Under the pieces are notes generated by a model. The model worked only from the letters and a program-made list of their open reading frames with translations, had not been told where the DNA came from and made no database searches. A program made the position numbers and the translations under genes. Shown piece after piece: positions 32,503 to 41,731 of a stretch of 64,000 nucleotides of DNA; the first letter of the stretch is position 1, and each line of letters opens with the position of its first letter. The stretch covers positions 124,001 to 188,000 of the forward strand of contig NZ_CP119127.1 of assembly GCF_030128825.1 (NCBI RefSeq). Direction: 5' to 3'. Origin of the DNA: Sphingobium sp. WTD-1. GTDB lineage: Bacteria > Pseudomonadota > Alphaproteobacteria > Sphingomonadales > Sphingomonadaceae.

Positions 32503-33420
32503 ATGATTACGTCCCCGATCTGGTTACCCGCCACCCTGATGGCCGGGGCCACGCAGGCCTGGCGCACCGCGGTGCAGCGGCGCGTGGGCAAGACGCTGTC
32601 GATCAATGCGGCGGGCCTGGTCCGCTATCTTTACGGCATTCCCTTCGCGCTGATCCTGCTTGGCGGCTATCAACTGCTCTTCCCCGCACCCTTCCCTGCG
32701 CTGGGGCGGCTGTTCCTGCCCTTCTGCCTGGCCGGCGGGCTGGCCCAGATCATCGCCACCAATTTGCTGATCATGGCGTTCGGACACCGCAATTTCGTCG
32801 TCGGCACAGCCTATTCCAAGACCGAGGCAGTGCAGGGCGCGATCCTGTCCTTCCTGCTGATGGGCGAGCGGCTGAGCGCGCTGACCTGCGCCGGGATCGG
32901 CTGCGGCGTCGCCGGCGTGATGCTGCTGTCGACCGGCGGCAAGCGGATGGGGCCGATGGATTTCCTGCGCGCGCTGGGCCAGCCGGCGGCGATCACCGGC
33001 ATCGCATCGGGATTCTTCTTCGCGCTGACCGCGATCGGCATCCGCCGCGCGACGCAGGAGGTGGGCGGGGGCGATCCGATCCATGCCGCGCTGATCGTCC
33101 TGAGCGTCACGGTGCTGCTGCAGACGCTGCTCCAGGGCGGCTATCTGGCGCTGCGTGAGCCGGGCGAGATGCGTAAGGTGTTCACCAGCTGGCGAGTGTC
33201 GGGCCAGGTCGGCTTCCTGTCGGCCATGGGTTCGGCCTGCTGGTTCACCGGCTTTGCCACGGCGCCGGTCGCGCTGGTGCGGATCGTCGGCCAGATCGAG
33301 GTCGCCTTCACCATGGCGTTCGGCCATTTCTACCTGGGCGAACGGATGGCGCGCAGCGAGGCGATGGGGCTGATGCTGGTCGCATGCGGCGTGGTGCTGG
33401 CGCTGCTGGGTGCGCTCTGA
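32503..33420 (+). CDS. EamA/DMT-family transporter
   Basis: Inner-membrane protein of 305 residues with ten predicted helices in two EamA-type halves. Segments such as GTAYSKTEAVQGAILSFLLM and FGHFYLGERMARSEAMGLML match metabolite exporters of the drug/metabolite superfamily. The substrate is unknown. ATG 32503 has AGGG before it. It follows the DUF3667 gene by 30 bases and may be cotranscribed. Confidence 0.88.
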   Translation: MITSPIWLPATLMAGATQAWRTAVQRRVGKTLSINAAGLVRYLYGIPFALILLGGYQLLFPAPFPALGRLFLPFCLAGGLAQIIATNLLIMAFGHRNFVVGTAYSKTEAVQGAILSFLLMGERLSALTCAGIGCGVAGVMLLSTGGKRMGPMDFLRALGQPAAITGIASGFFFALTAIGIRRATQEVGGGDPIHAALIVLSVTVLLQTLLQGGYLALREPGEMRKVFTSWRVSGQVGFLSAMGSACWFTGFATAPVALVRIVGQIEVAFTMAFGHFYLGERMARSEAMGLMLVACGVVLALLGAL

Positions 33421-33425
33421 CGAAG

Positions 33426-33441
33426 CTGACATCCGTGTCAG
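33426..33441. promoter_or_regulatory. Palindrome CTGACA-TCCG-TGTCAG before the chemoreceptor gene
   Basis: Perfect 6-base arms and a 4-base centre, 6 bases past the transporter stop and 43 bases before the chemoreceptor start. It may be an operator or a weak terminator without a T tract. Confidence 0.3.
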
Positions 33442-33483
33442 TATGATAACCGATATTTTACCATCCATGGCTAGCCAGTTGCC

Positions 33484-34887
33484 GTGGGCACAGAAACGCA
33501 ATCGGGAACCGTCGCACGAGCGGTAATGAAGGTCGCCAAACTCTCTGGCGATCTGGGTATCCGTACGCTCGACCTTCAGGCAGACATCAGCGAACTCGCG
33601 GACCGGGTGACGCAACAGGCGCGCACGATCGAGGCGATCAGCGGCGCCGCGTCGCAATTGTCGCGCGATGGCGAAAGCGTGTCATTGGTCGGCCAGGACG
33701 CGCGCGAGAAGGCGGTCGCCGCCCGCGCCATCATCGATGATTCGGGACGGCAGCTGTCGACCGCGAACGGCAATTTCGTCGACCTGATCGAACAGGTGAG
33801 CCGCATCCATTCCCGCCTCGATGGCTTTGGCGAGGCGCTCAAGACCGTCGCCCATGTCACCAGCGTGATCAGCGGCATCGCCAGCCAGACCAATTTGCTG
33901 GCCCTCAACGCGACGATCGAGGCGGCACGGGCCGGCGACGCGGGGCGCGGCTTTGCCGTGGTCGCGGCCGAGGTGAAGAAGCTGGCGCAGGAAACGGCAA
34001 GCGCGACCCAGACGATCGAGCGGTCGATCGGCGCGCTGACCAGCGAGGCCGGCGGCATGCTGGACAGCATCACCCATGGCGCGCAGACCGCGCGCACGGC
34101 GCTGTCCGACACCAAGAATATCGAGGCGCTGGTCGACCGGCTGGGATCGCTAATGCAGGGCCTGTCGAGCAACAGCGAGGCGGTGGCCGAGCGGATCGCG
34201 TCGATGGTCGGTTCCGCCAGCGAGATCCGGACCGGCCTGTCGGCGCTGTCGAGCACGTCGGGCGACAATGCCGATGGCCTGCAACGGCTGTCGGGCCGCG
34301 TGTCGATCGCCAGCGACGACACCAACATGCTGCTGCAATATCTGGCGGAAAGCGGCGTCGACATCCCCGATTCGCCCTATATCCGGTTCAGCCTGACCGC
34401 CGCGCAAGCAGTGGGCCATGCGATCGAACAGGCGCTGGACGAAGGCCGCATCAGCGAAGCCGATGTGTTCAGCGAATATTATGCGCCGATCCGCGGCACC
34501 AATCCGCCGCAATTCACCCATCCGATCCAGCCGATCATGCTGGCCGAGGCCCGTGCGCAGCAGGAAGTGGCGCGCGGCTACAAGGGATTGTTCGGCATGA
34601 CCTTCACCGATCGCAACAGCTTCGGCGCGATCGCCATGCCCGAACGCGCTCTGCCGCAGCGGCCGGGCGACGAGAAATGGAATGCGGAATTTTCGCGCCA
34701 GGGCGTGGTGTTCGATTTCCCCGACACGCGCGAACAGTGCAAGATCAGCGAACCCTTCTGCATCAAGGCCTATCGCCGCCTGACCGCCGAGGGCGAGGTC
34801 ATCCTGCTGAAGCAGGTGATCGCCGCCATCCATGTGCGCGGCCGCCACTGGGGCATATTGCAAATGGCCTATAAGGATCAGGGCTGA
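33484..34887 (+). CDS. Soluble methyl-accepting chemotaxis-type receptor with C-terminal sensor-like domain
   Basis: Cytoplasmic receptor of 467 residues without transmembrane segments. The long helical signalling domain spans about 20-290, and the hairpin tip [18 protein letters not shown] contacts CheA/CheW. The C-terminal 150 residues ([17 protein letters not shown] to [14 protein letters not shown]) look like a small PAS/Cache-type sensor, placed after rather than before the signalling domain. No chemotaxis gene adjoins. The start is GTG 33484 or a later ATG at 33526; no strong ribosome site decides. Confidence 0.85.
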   Translation: MGTETQSGTVARAVMKVAKLSGDLGIRTLDLQADISELADRVTQQARTIEAISGAASQLSRDGESVSLVGQDAREKAVAARAIIDDSGRQLSTANGNFVDLIEQVSRIHSRLDGFGEALKTVAHVTSVISGIASQTNLLALNATIEAARAGDAGRGFAVVAAEVKKLAQETASATQTIERSIGALTSEAGGMLDSITHGAQTARTALSDTKNIEALVDRLGSLMQGLSSNSEAVAERIASMVGSASEIRTGLSALSSTSGDNADGLQRLSGRVSIASDDTNMLLQYLAESGVDIPDSPYIRFSLTAAQAVGHAIEQALDEGRISEADVFSEYYAPIRGTNPPQFTHPIQPIMLAEARAQQEVARGYKGLFGMTFTDRNSFGAIAMPERALPQRPGDEKWNAEFSRQGVVFDFPDTREQCKISEPFCIKAYRRLTAEGEVILLKQVIAAIHVRGRHWGILQMAYKDQG

Positions 34888-34944
34888 TCCGGGCCGCCCG
34901 GCGCGTCCGTTTCCTCCTATAAATCAGGCTGCACGGCAGCGACC

Positions 34945-34980
34945 ATGGCCGTCCGCCCAATGTGGGAGGGCGGCCATTTT
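34945..34980 (+). terminator. Intrinsic terminator after the chemoreceptor gene
   Basis: A 15-base-pair stem with one mismatch and one wobble (34945-34959 with 34963-34977), a 3-base loop, and TTTT at the end. Confidence 0.8.
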
Positions 34981-35024
34981 CATATCATCGGCGTACATGT
35001 CAGCCATTCGACAGGGAGGCACGG

Positions 35025-36122
35025 ATGAAGCGCATCGTGGTCTGTTGCGACGGCACCTGGAACGAACCAGATCATAATGAGCAGGGCAAGCCCTGCCCGA
35101 CCAATGTGGTGAAGCTGGCCAGCCTGATCCCGGCAATGGCGGAGGACGGCACGGCGCAACGGGTCTTCTATCACAATGGCATTGGGTCGATGGCGTCGCG
35201 GACCAAGCGGCTGATCGACGGGGCGACCGGCTATGGCATCAGCCGCATCCTGCTGTCCTGCTATGCTTGGCTGGTGCGCACCTATCAGCCGGGCGACCAA
35301 CTGTATTTCTTCGGCTTCAGCCGGGGCGCCTATACCGCCCGATCGCTGGCCGGCTTCGTACGCAATTCCGGCATATTGCGGCCCGAGCATGAAAGCCTGA
35401 TCCCCGACGCCTTTGCGCTTTATCGATCGCGCGACGGCACCCGCGCGCCGCGATCGGAAGCGTCGCGCCTGTTCCGGCAAAGCTATGCCTGGTCGGACAC
35501 TACGCCGATCCAGTGCGTCGGCGTGTGGGACACGGTCGGGTCGCTGGGCGTGCCCAACACCTTGTTCCAGGGGATATTGAAGCATCTGTGCCGGGTGAAT
35601 CGCGAATTTCACGACACCGACCTATCATCGACGGTCGCCTTCGCCTTTCATGCCGTGGCAATCGACGAGCATCGCAAGCCGTTCCTGCCGACATTGTGGA
35701 CGATTCCCGACGGGCAAGGCGCAGGCCAGCATGTCGAGCAATGCTGGTTCCCCGGCTGCCATGCCGATGTCGGCGGCGGCAATCCCGATTCGGCGCTGTC
35801 GGGGATCGCACTGGAGTGGATGGTGGAGCGCGCCCGGCTCGCCGGACTGGCGGTGGATGATCCGTTCCGGCTGGTGCCGCCCGCTTTCCCGCCGCACCAC
35901 CCCGATCCACTGGGTCCGGTCAGCGAATCCCAGACCCTCTTCTATCGCCTGTTCGGATCGGGCGAACGACCGATCGACGTGCCCCACCCGGCCGGACGGA
36001 CCAATGAAAGCCTGTCCGATGCGGCGATCGAGCGCTGGCACAAGCTGGCGACATGGCGGCCGGCCGCGCTGGTCGACCTGGCGCAGCGCAAGCCCGACAT
36101 GCTGGAGCCCCGCGGCCCGTGA
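35025..36122 (+). CDS. DUF2235 alpha/beta hydrolase (Tle1-like)
   Basis: Protein of 365 residues of the DUF2235 family, to which the type VI phospholipase effectors Tle1 belong. Start motif RIVVCCDGTWNEPD. The nucleophile elbow is FFGFSRGAYTAR (G-x-S-x-G). The Asp region is WFPGCHADVGGG. No signal peptide, VgrG, PAAR or immunity gene is nearby, so an effector role is not supported here; many DUF2235 proteins are orphan hydrolases. ATG 35025 has GGGAGG 5 bases upstream. Confidence 0.87.
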   Translation: MKRIVVCCDGTWNEPDHNEQGKPCPTNVVKLASLIPAMAEDGTAQRVFYHNGIGSMASRTKRLIDGATGYGISRILLSCYAWLVRTYQPGDQLYFFGFSRGAYTARSLAGFVRNSGILRPEHESLIPDAFALYRSRDGTRAPRSEASRLFRQSYAWSDTTPIQCVGVWDTVGSLGVPNTLFQGILKHLCRVNREFHDTDLSSTVAFAFHAVAIDEHRKPFLPTLWTIPDGQGAGQHVEQCWFPGCHADVGGGNPDSALSGIALEWMVERARLAGLAVDDPFRLVPPAFPPHHPDPLGPVSESQTLFYRLFGSGERPIDVPHPAGRTNESLSDAAIERWHKLATWRPAALVDLAQRKPDMLEPRGP

Positions 36123-36137
36123 CGGGCCGCGGATAGA

Positions 36138-36758
36138 TCAGGACGCGACCGGAATCACGCCATATTGCTGAAGTCCGGTCATGAAGGCATGAATCGCCAG
36201 CGCCGCCTGCAGCACCGCGATCAGCCAGCCGAACGCCATCAGCGTGCCGATGCGGATGAAGCCGAGCAATTGCCGGGCGTAGATCATCGCCAGGCAATCG
36301 GCGACCATCATGCCCAGGAAAATGCCAAACACGCCGATCAGGAAGGTCTGGGTATCGCCGGCGACCGCCGCGAACAGCAGCAGCGCGACGATGCCATAAG
36401 GGGTGATAATGATCGGAAAGGTGACCGGCGACAGAGCCAGCCCCTTGGCGGATTGCGGCGGCTCCTGTGCATCGGGCCGATGCTGCGCATTCTTGATCGC
36501 TTCGAGCGCGCCGATCAGCAGTAGCACGCCCCCGGTCAGCAACAGGTCCGCCGAGCCGATCTGCCAATTCTGGCGCAGCTTGTCGCCCAGGAAAAGAATC
36601 AGGAAGCCGACGGCCGTGGCCAGCAGGGTCGCCTTGATCGCCAGTCCGCGACGATCGCTTTCGGACAATTGACTGGTCAGCTGGGCATAGGCCGGGATCA
36701 CCTTGATCGGCCCCAGTGTGACGAAGAAGATGATCAGGACGAAACTGAGATCATTCAT
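36138..36758 (-). CDS. MarC-family integral membrane protein
   Basis: Membrane protein of 206 residues with six predicted helices (UPF0056/MarC). The N-terminus is FVLIIFFVTLGPIKVIPAYA, and VTFPIIITPYGIVALLLF is the conserved re-entrant-like segment. The function of the family is unknown despite the historical link to multiple antibiotic resistance. It is convergent with the DUF2235 gene (16 bases) and divergent from the TonB receptor. Confidence 0.9.
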   Translation of the reverse strand: MNDLSFVLIIFFVTLGPIKVIPAYAQLTSQLSESDRRGLAIKATLLATAVGFLILFLGDKLRQNWQIGSADLLLTGGVLLLIGALEAIKNAQHRPDAQEPPQSAKGLALSPVTFPIIITPYGIVALLLFAAVAGDTQTFLIGVFGIFLGMMVADCLAMIYARQLLGFIRIGTLMAFGWLIAVLQAALAIHAFMTGLQQYGVIPVAS

Positions 36759-36967
36759 GGCGCACTCCCCTGCCCTACCGAACCGCCGCCAGCAGTCAAA
36801 AATCCGCGTCCCGACATTGTCATCGAGGATAACAGGACAAGCGGACTTTCACCCGATCGGTTCCTGCCAGCCAAAGGTCGGAAACGGAGTGCTTAAAGCT
36901 AAGTCGGCAAAGAGCTGGTGGCTATCAGGGTTATCCATGATCCGACGGCGGGACGGACAGCATCCGC

Positions 36968-37010
36968 TTGACAGCACTCCGCTTCATTCAATAATGAGAC
37001 GTTATCTCAT
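36968..37010 (+). promoter_or_regulatory. Sigma70 promoter with overlapping palindromic operator
   Basis: TTGACA at 36968-36973 and AATAAT at 36990-36995, 16 bases apart, form a near-consensus promoter. The perfect palindrome ATGAGA-CGTTA-TCTCAT (36994-37010) covers the -10 end and the start site, the position of a repressor operator. Its outer halves TGA..TCA resemble a Fur box, but the centre does not. Confidence 0.65.
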
Positions 37011-37029
37011 AACTGGAAAGACATCTCCT

Positions 37030-39102
37030 TTGTTCAAGCGCCTGTCCGCGACGGCCCTGCTTTCGCCTTCGCTTTTCTGCGTCGCCCCTGCCCTGGCCGA
37101 AACCGTCGATGTCGAGGAAGATCGTCGTGCGCCATCCGAAATCGTCGTGCTGGGCACCCGCACGGCACGCGTCGACTCCACCCTGTCATCCGACCGGGCG
37201 ACCGAAACCATGTCGCAATCCAGCCGCTCGATCGAGCGCGACCTGATGAGCGCGGTCGGCACCTATCGCCTGTCGGACGCGCTGGAACTGGTGAGCGGGG
37301 TCAGCAACCAGAATAATCGCGGCGGCTTCATGGACAATTTCGCCATTCGCGGTTTCCTGGGCACGCCCGATGGCGGCGCGGAATATTATGTCGACGGCTT
37401 CTTCGCCAATCGGGGCATGGCGCCCCCGCGCGACCCGGCCACGACCGAGCGGATCGAATTGCTGAAAGGACCAGCGGGCGCGTTGTTCGGCGATATCGAT
37501 CCGGGTGGACGGGTCAACATCGTGTCGAAAACGCCCGGCTTCACCCCGGCGGCAAGCGCGATCTTTACCTATGGTTCGTTCGATACCAAACGGATCGAAC
37601 TGGATGCGAACGTGCCGCTCTCCACGACGATCGCCGCGCGGCTGGTGATCGCGACCGAGGATAGTGATGGCTGGCGCGGCCATGTGTCACTCCGGCGCCG
37701 GGTGGTCGCGCCGTCGCTGACCTGGCGGCCGCGCGACGGGCTACGCTTCACCTATGTCGGCGAGATCACGCGTTTCGATGCGCCGTTCGATCGCGGCATT
37801 CCGGCGATCAACGGCGACGCCAACGCCTTGCCGCGATCAACCTATTATGGCGAACCGAATGACGGCGACACCAAGGCGCGCAACCAGCGACACCAGTTGA
37901 GCGGCGAGGCCGATCTGGGCGGGAACTGGAGCCTCAATGGCGGGGTTGCCTGGCGCACCGGGACGCTGAAGGGCTTTTCATCGGACCAGTCGCGCCTGAT
38001 CGACAATCAGACGCTGTGGCGCCAGCGCCGCTCGCGCGACTTCAAGGTCGATGACCTGTCCGCGCGGATCGAACTGCGTGGAAGGATCGGCGATCATGCG
38101 CTCAGCGTCGGTGCCAAGGGCTATGTGCTCGACTATGCCGAGCGCTGGATGCGGCGGAACCCCACGGCCGATATCCCCTATGCTGTCGATATCGATAATC
38201 CGGTCTATGGCCAGACGCCGCCCGAATTGCTGCCTTTCACCAACAACCGGGAAAAGCGCTGGTCGGGCACGCTCTATGTCCAGGACATGTGGAACGCGAC
38301 CGACCGGCTGACGTTGATCGGCGGCATGCGTTTCGACGCCTATCGCCAGCGCATTCGCAACAACCGCACCGGCGCGGTCGGCAAAACGGTGGACGAGCCG
38401 CTAAGCTTTCGCTTCGGCGCGCGCTACCAACTGTCCAATGCGATCGCGGTGCATGGCAATTGGGGCGAGAATTTCGTGCTCAATTCGGGTACAGATCGCA
38501 ACGGCACCGGCTTCGCCCCGGAACAGGGCAAGGGCTATGAACTGGGGCTGAGCGGTGCCTGGCCGGGCATCGACGTCGCCTTGAGTTGGTTCGACATCCG
38601 CAAGCGCGGCATCCTGACCAATGATCCGGTCGACGCCAATTATCTGGCACCGGTCGGCAAGCTGCGCAGCCGAGGGCTGGAGCTGGATGCGTCGGTGAAG
38701 CTGGGCGCCCATTGGCAACTGGTCGGCAATTATGCCTGGACCGATGCACAGGCGGACGACGACGCCTTTGCCACCGACGACGTGCTGAACGTGCCCGAAC
38801 ATGCCGGATCACTGTTTGCCGTCGGGCGCTTCTTAGACGCGGACGGGCGCGGCCCGTCAGTCAGCGCCGGCCTTGCCTATGTCGGCGAACGGGCCGGAGC
38901 GATCGATGGCAGCGGCCTGCGCCTGCCCGACTATGTGAAGGCCAAGGCGGCGGTCGATTATGCCTTGTCGCGCCATGTGACGCTGCGGGTGGAGGCCGAC
39001 AATCTGTTCGACGCCCGCTATGCACAAAGTTCCTATAGTTCGCTATGGATTTTCCCCGGCGCGCCGCGCACCATCCGTGCCTCTGCCCGGATCGCGCTGT
39101 AA
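37030..39102 (+). CDS. TonB-dependent siderophore-type receptor
   Basis: Outer-membrane receptor of about 690 residues. Signal peptide FKRLSATALLSPSLFCVAPA ending ALAE, TonB-box-like EIVVLGTRTARVDST, plug with NFAIRGFLGTPDG, and ELLKGPAGALFGDIDPGG. These plug features match the ferric-siderophore group. The barrel ends IRASARIAL. The ATG at 36994 lies inside the -10 element, so TTG 37030, with GGAAAG 9 bases upstream, is the probable start. The palindrome over the promoter suggests repression, for instance by iron. Confidence 0.88.
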   Translation: MFKRLSATALLSPSLFCVAPALAETVDVEEDRRAPSEIVVLGTRTARVDSTLSSDRATETMSQSSRSIERDLMSAVGTYRLSDALELVSGVSNQNNRGGFMDNFAIRGFLGTPDGGAEYYVDGFFANRGMAPPRDPATTERIELLKGPAGALFGDIDPGGRVNIVSKTPGFTPAASAIFTYGSFDTKRIELDANVPLSTTIAARLVIATEDSDGWRGHVSLRRRVVAPSLTWRPRDGLRFTYVGEITRFDAPFDRGIPAINGDANALPRSTYYGEPNDGDTKARNQRHQLSGEADLGGNWSLNGGVAWRTGTLKGFSSDQSRLIDNQTLWRQRRSRDFKVDDLSARIELRGRIGDHALSVGAKGYVLDYAERWMRRNPTADIPYAVDIDNPVYGQTPPELLPFTNNREKRWSGTLYVQDMWNATDRLTLIGGMRFDAYRQRIRNNRTGAVGKTVDEPLSFRFGARYQLSNAIAVHGNWGENFVLNSGTDRNGTGFAPEQGKGYELGLSGAWPGIDVALSWFDIRKRGILTNDPVDANYLAPVGKLRSRGLELDASVKLGAHWQLVGNYAWTDAQADDDAFATDDVLNVPEHAGSLFAVGRFLDADGRGPSVSAGLAYVGERAGAIDGSGLRLPDYVKAKAAVDYALSRHVTLRVEADNLFDARYAQSSYSSLWIFPGAPRTIRASARIAL

Positions 39103-39174
39103 CCCTGCCCGTTGCAGCCTTGCCCTGTCGCGCCGGCACGTTATGTCGGCGCGATGACAGGCACGGGAGCAGGC

Positions 39175-40392
39175 ATGGCGCGCGCGGTTGCAATGATGAA
39201 GGCTGTCGGGGTCGCGCTGCTGTTCCTGCTGATCGCCGCCTGTCTGGCGACGGTGATCGTGCCGCCCTTTCTCGACCGCATCTATTATGCGGGGCCGGCG
39301 AGCCGCCATTATGACGGCGCCCGCTTCTTCAATCCCGATGGCGAGATCGACATGCCCGCCCCGCCCGGCACCAGCCGCCAGGGCTTCATCGCCCGCTGGC
39401 TGCTTGGCAATGACGATCGCCCGGCATGGCCCGATGCGGTGGCGGTCAAGCCGGCGCGCCCCGCCCCCTTTGCCGCGCCGCGCGGCATGGTCGCCACCTG
39501 GGTCGGCCATGCGACCGTGCTGGTGCAGGCGGCGGGCATCAACATATTGACCGATCCGATCTGGTCCGACCGTGCCAGCCCCTTTCCGCCGTTGGGGCCG
39601 AAACGGGTCGCGGAGCCGGGCATCAGGATGAAGGATCTGCCCAGGATCGACCTGATCGTCATCAGCCATAATCATTATGACCATCTGGATATCCCGACGC
39701 TGAAGGCATTGTGGCAGCGCGACCGGCCCAGGATCGTCACGGCGCTGGGCAATGACGCGATATTGAAGGCGAACGGCATCCCGTCGGTGGCGCTCGACTG
39801 GGGCCAGTCGGTGACCGGCGCGCAGTTGAACGGACTGGTGCCCGAAGCGGTGATCCAGTGCGAGAATTACGAGCATTGCCCGGACTATCGGGTCCATGCG
39901 ACGCGCAACCATCATTGGAGCAGCCGCTGGCTCACCGACCGCAACCGGGCGCTCTGGTCGAGCTTCCTGATCGAGACGCGGGCGGGCAATATCTATTTTG
40001 CCGGCGACACCGGCGCGGGCGACATGGGCTGGACCGGCGATGCGACGCGGTTCGGGCCGATCCGGCTGGCGCTGATCCCGATCGGCGCCTTCCGCTTCTG
40101 GCCGGGGCAGATGGAATCGGACGCGCATATCGGCCCGCGCCGCGCGGTCGAACTGTTCGAGCGGCTGGGCGCATCGACTGCGATTCCGATTCACTGGGGC
40201 ACCTTCCGCCTCTCCTACGAGAAGCGCGACACGCCGCCGCGGATGCTGGAACAATATCTGCGCTGCGAGGGGATAGAGCGTAAGCGCTTCGCCCCGGTGC
40301 GGATCGGCCAGTCGCTGCTGGTGCCCAATGTCAGCCCGGTGCCGCGCGGCCCCAAGCAGTGCGACCAGCGGGCGATCGACGCGCTGCAATAA
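39175..40392 (+). CDS. MBL-fold hydrolase, UlaG/NAPE-PLD-like, probable lipoprotein
   Basis: Protein of 405 residues. The N-terminus carries a hydrophobic segment ending in the lipobox LLIAAC, so it may be lipid-anchored facing the periplasm. The metallo-beta-lactamase core has WVGHATVLVQ, ISHNHYDHLD, RNHHWSSR and FAGDTGAGD, plus a final HWGTF. The pattern is the NAPE-PLD/UlaG-like branch. ATG 39175 has GGGAG 5 bases upstream; ATG 39154 is the alternative. The substrate is unknown. Confidence 0.85.
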   Translation: MARAVAMMKAVGVALLFLLIAACLATVIVPPFLDRIYYAGPASRHYDGARFFNPDGEIDMPAPPGTSRQGFIARWLLGNDDRPAWPDAVAVKPARPAPFAAPRGMVATWVGHATVLVQAAGINILTDPIWSDRASPFPPLGPKRVAEPGIRMKDLPRIDLIVISHNHYDHLDIPTLKALWQRDRPRIVTALGNDAILKANGIPSVALDWGQSVTGAQLNGLVPEAVIQCENYEHCPDYRVHATRNHHWSSRWLTDRNRALWSSFLIETRAGNIYFAGDTGAGDMGWTGDATRFGPIRLALIPIGAFRFWPGQMESDAHIGPRRAVELFERLGASTAIPIHWGTFRLSYEKRDTPPRMLEQYLRCEGIERKRFAPVRIGQSLLVPNVSPVPRGPKQCDQRAIDALQ

Positions 40393-40459
40393 GCAGACTT
40401 CTGCAGAACCCAAGAAAATCTGGGTAGCGTTTCGCGCCTGCGCGCCGCATGGGCCGGGC

Positions 40460-41140
40460 ATGAACCTCTTCAAGCCCCTTCTGGCCGGTGCCCGCCCGAT
40501 CGACCGGATGATCGCGGGCCTGGGCGCGGCGATCGGCATCAGCCTCACCATATTGGTGTGCAGTCAGTTGCCGTTGCATGCCGGCGACCTGCCGATCATC
40601 GTCGCGCCGCTGGGCGCGTCGGCGGTACTGATCTTTGCCGTGCCCGCGAGCCCGCTGGCCCAGCCCTGGTCGGTGGTCGGCGGCAATATTCTGTCCAGCC
40701 TGATCGGCGTCGCCGCCTATCAGTTGATCCCCGACATGATGGTCGCGGCCGGCGTGGCGGTGGGCGTGGCAATAATATTGATGAGCCTGCTGCGCTGCCT
40801 CCACCCGCCCGGCGGCGCGGCGGCGCTGACCGCGGTGATCGGCAGCCAGGGCATTCATGATGCGGGCTATGCCTTCGCCTTTGCGCCGGTCGGGATCAAT
40901 TCGATCGCCCTGGTGTCCCTGGGCCTGTTCTTCCACCGCCTGTCGGGCCACAGCTATCCGCACCAGCCGGTCGCGCCGCCGTTGATCGCCGACAAGATGC
41001 GCGCGGAGGCGGGCTTTCATCTGGAGGATATCGACCAGGCGCTGGCCGAACTGCCCGACAATTTCGACATCAGCCGCGCCGACCTTGACCTGCTGCTGTC
41101 GCGGGCAGAAATCCACGCCCAGGCCCGCCGGGCGGGCTGA
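40460..41140 (+). CDS. HPP-family membrane protein
   Basis: Protein of 226 residues. Four hydrophobic helices carry the family motifs PLGASAVLIFAVP and RCLHPPGGAAALTA, followed by a short cytoplasmic tail (about 175-226). The CBS domains found in longer members are absent. Plant relatives are chloroplast nitrite transporters; the bacterial role is open. ATG 40460 has only a weak ribosome site. Confidence 0.85.
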   Translation: MNLFKPLLAGARPIDRMIAGLGAAIGISLTILVCSQLPLHAGDLPIIVAPLGASAVLIFAVPASPLAQPWSVVGGNILSSLIGVAAYQLIPDMMVAAGVAVGVAIILMSLLRCLHPPGGAAALTAVIGSQGIHDAGYAFAFAPVGINSIALVSLGLFFHRLSGHSYPHQPVAPPLIADKMRAEAGFHLEDIDQALAELPDNFDISRADLDLLLSRAEIHAQARRAG

Positions 41141-41146
41141 GGCCGA

Positions 41147-41659
41147 TCAGCAGTCGCCGATACGGCGAAGCATCCGTCGGGCAGAGATGACCAGCATATG
41201 ATTGCTACCGGTCGGCAGGCTCAGCCGCTGGATCATTCGCATGTCGAGTTGCAGGCGGTCCGGTCCGATCATGCCGTCAAACCGGACGGACGGCGTCACC
41301 GCCTTTCCAGCCGACCGCATGATCGGCGCACAACTGGCAAGGCCCGATACCGCCGGACCGTCGCGATCGAGCCTCTCGACCCGACAGCCTTCGAACCGCT
41401 GGTTGAGGAAGCGCTCCATCTCATCCTGCTTTCGCAGATAAGGCTCCCCGCAATGTTCCTCGACCCGGTCGAGCTTGGCGAGCAGATCGCGAAAATCACC
41501 GGGCAGTTCGCCATCGGGCACGCCACGATCGTCGATGCTGATGCCGATCGGCACAGTCTCGTCGCGCCAGCGACCCAGGCGCGGGACATTATCGGGATCA
41601 TCCAGCGCCGGCTTGCATCCTGCCAGCAGCAGCGCCGCGCACATCCATTCTGCTCGCAT
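41147..41659 (-). CDS. DUF3617-like lipoprotein (third of three)
   Basis: Predicted outer-membrane or periplasmic lipoprotein of 170 residues with lipobox LLLAGC. The C-terminal half resembles the two DUF3617 proteins upstream: a Cys pair (RFEGCRVERLD, ASCAPI) followed by a strand pair ending in DMRM. It is the most diverged of the three. Last gene of a four-gene block on this strand, converging on the HPP gene. Confidence 0.72.
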   Translation of the reverse strand: MRAEWMCAALLLAGCKPALDDPDNVPRLGRWRDETVPIGISIDDRGVPDGELPGDFRDLLAKLDRVEEHCGEPYLRKQDEMERFLNQRFEGCRVERLDRDGPAVSGLASCAPIMRSAGKAVTPSVRFDGMIGPDRLQLDMRMIQRLSLPTGSNHMLVISARRMLRRIGDC

Positions 41660-41731
41660 ATGCCCCCCAATCCCCACCGGAGGGCATAGAAGCGGCGGAT
41701 TACCGGATTGCTAATCCGCCGCGAATGACTG

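Noticed and set aside
35025..36122. Type VI secretion effector module
   Set aside because: No VgrG, PAAR, Hcp, adapter or immunity gene is present near the DUF2235 gene.
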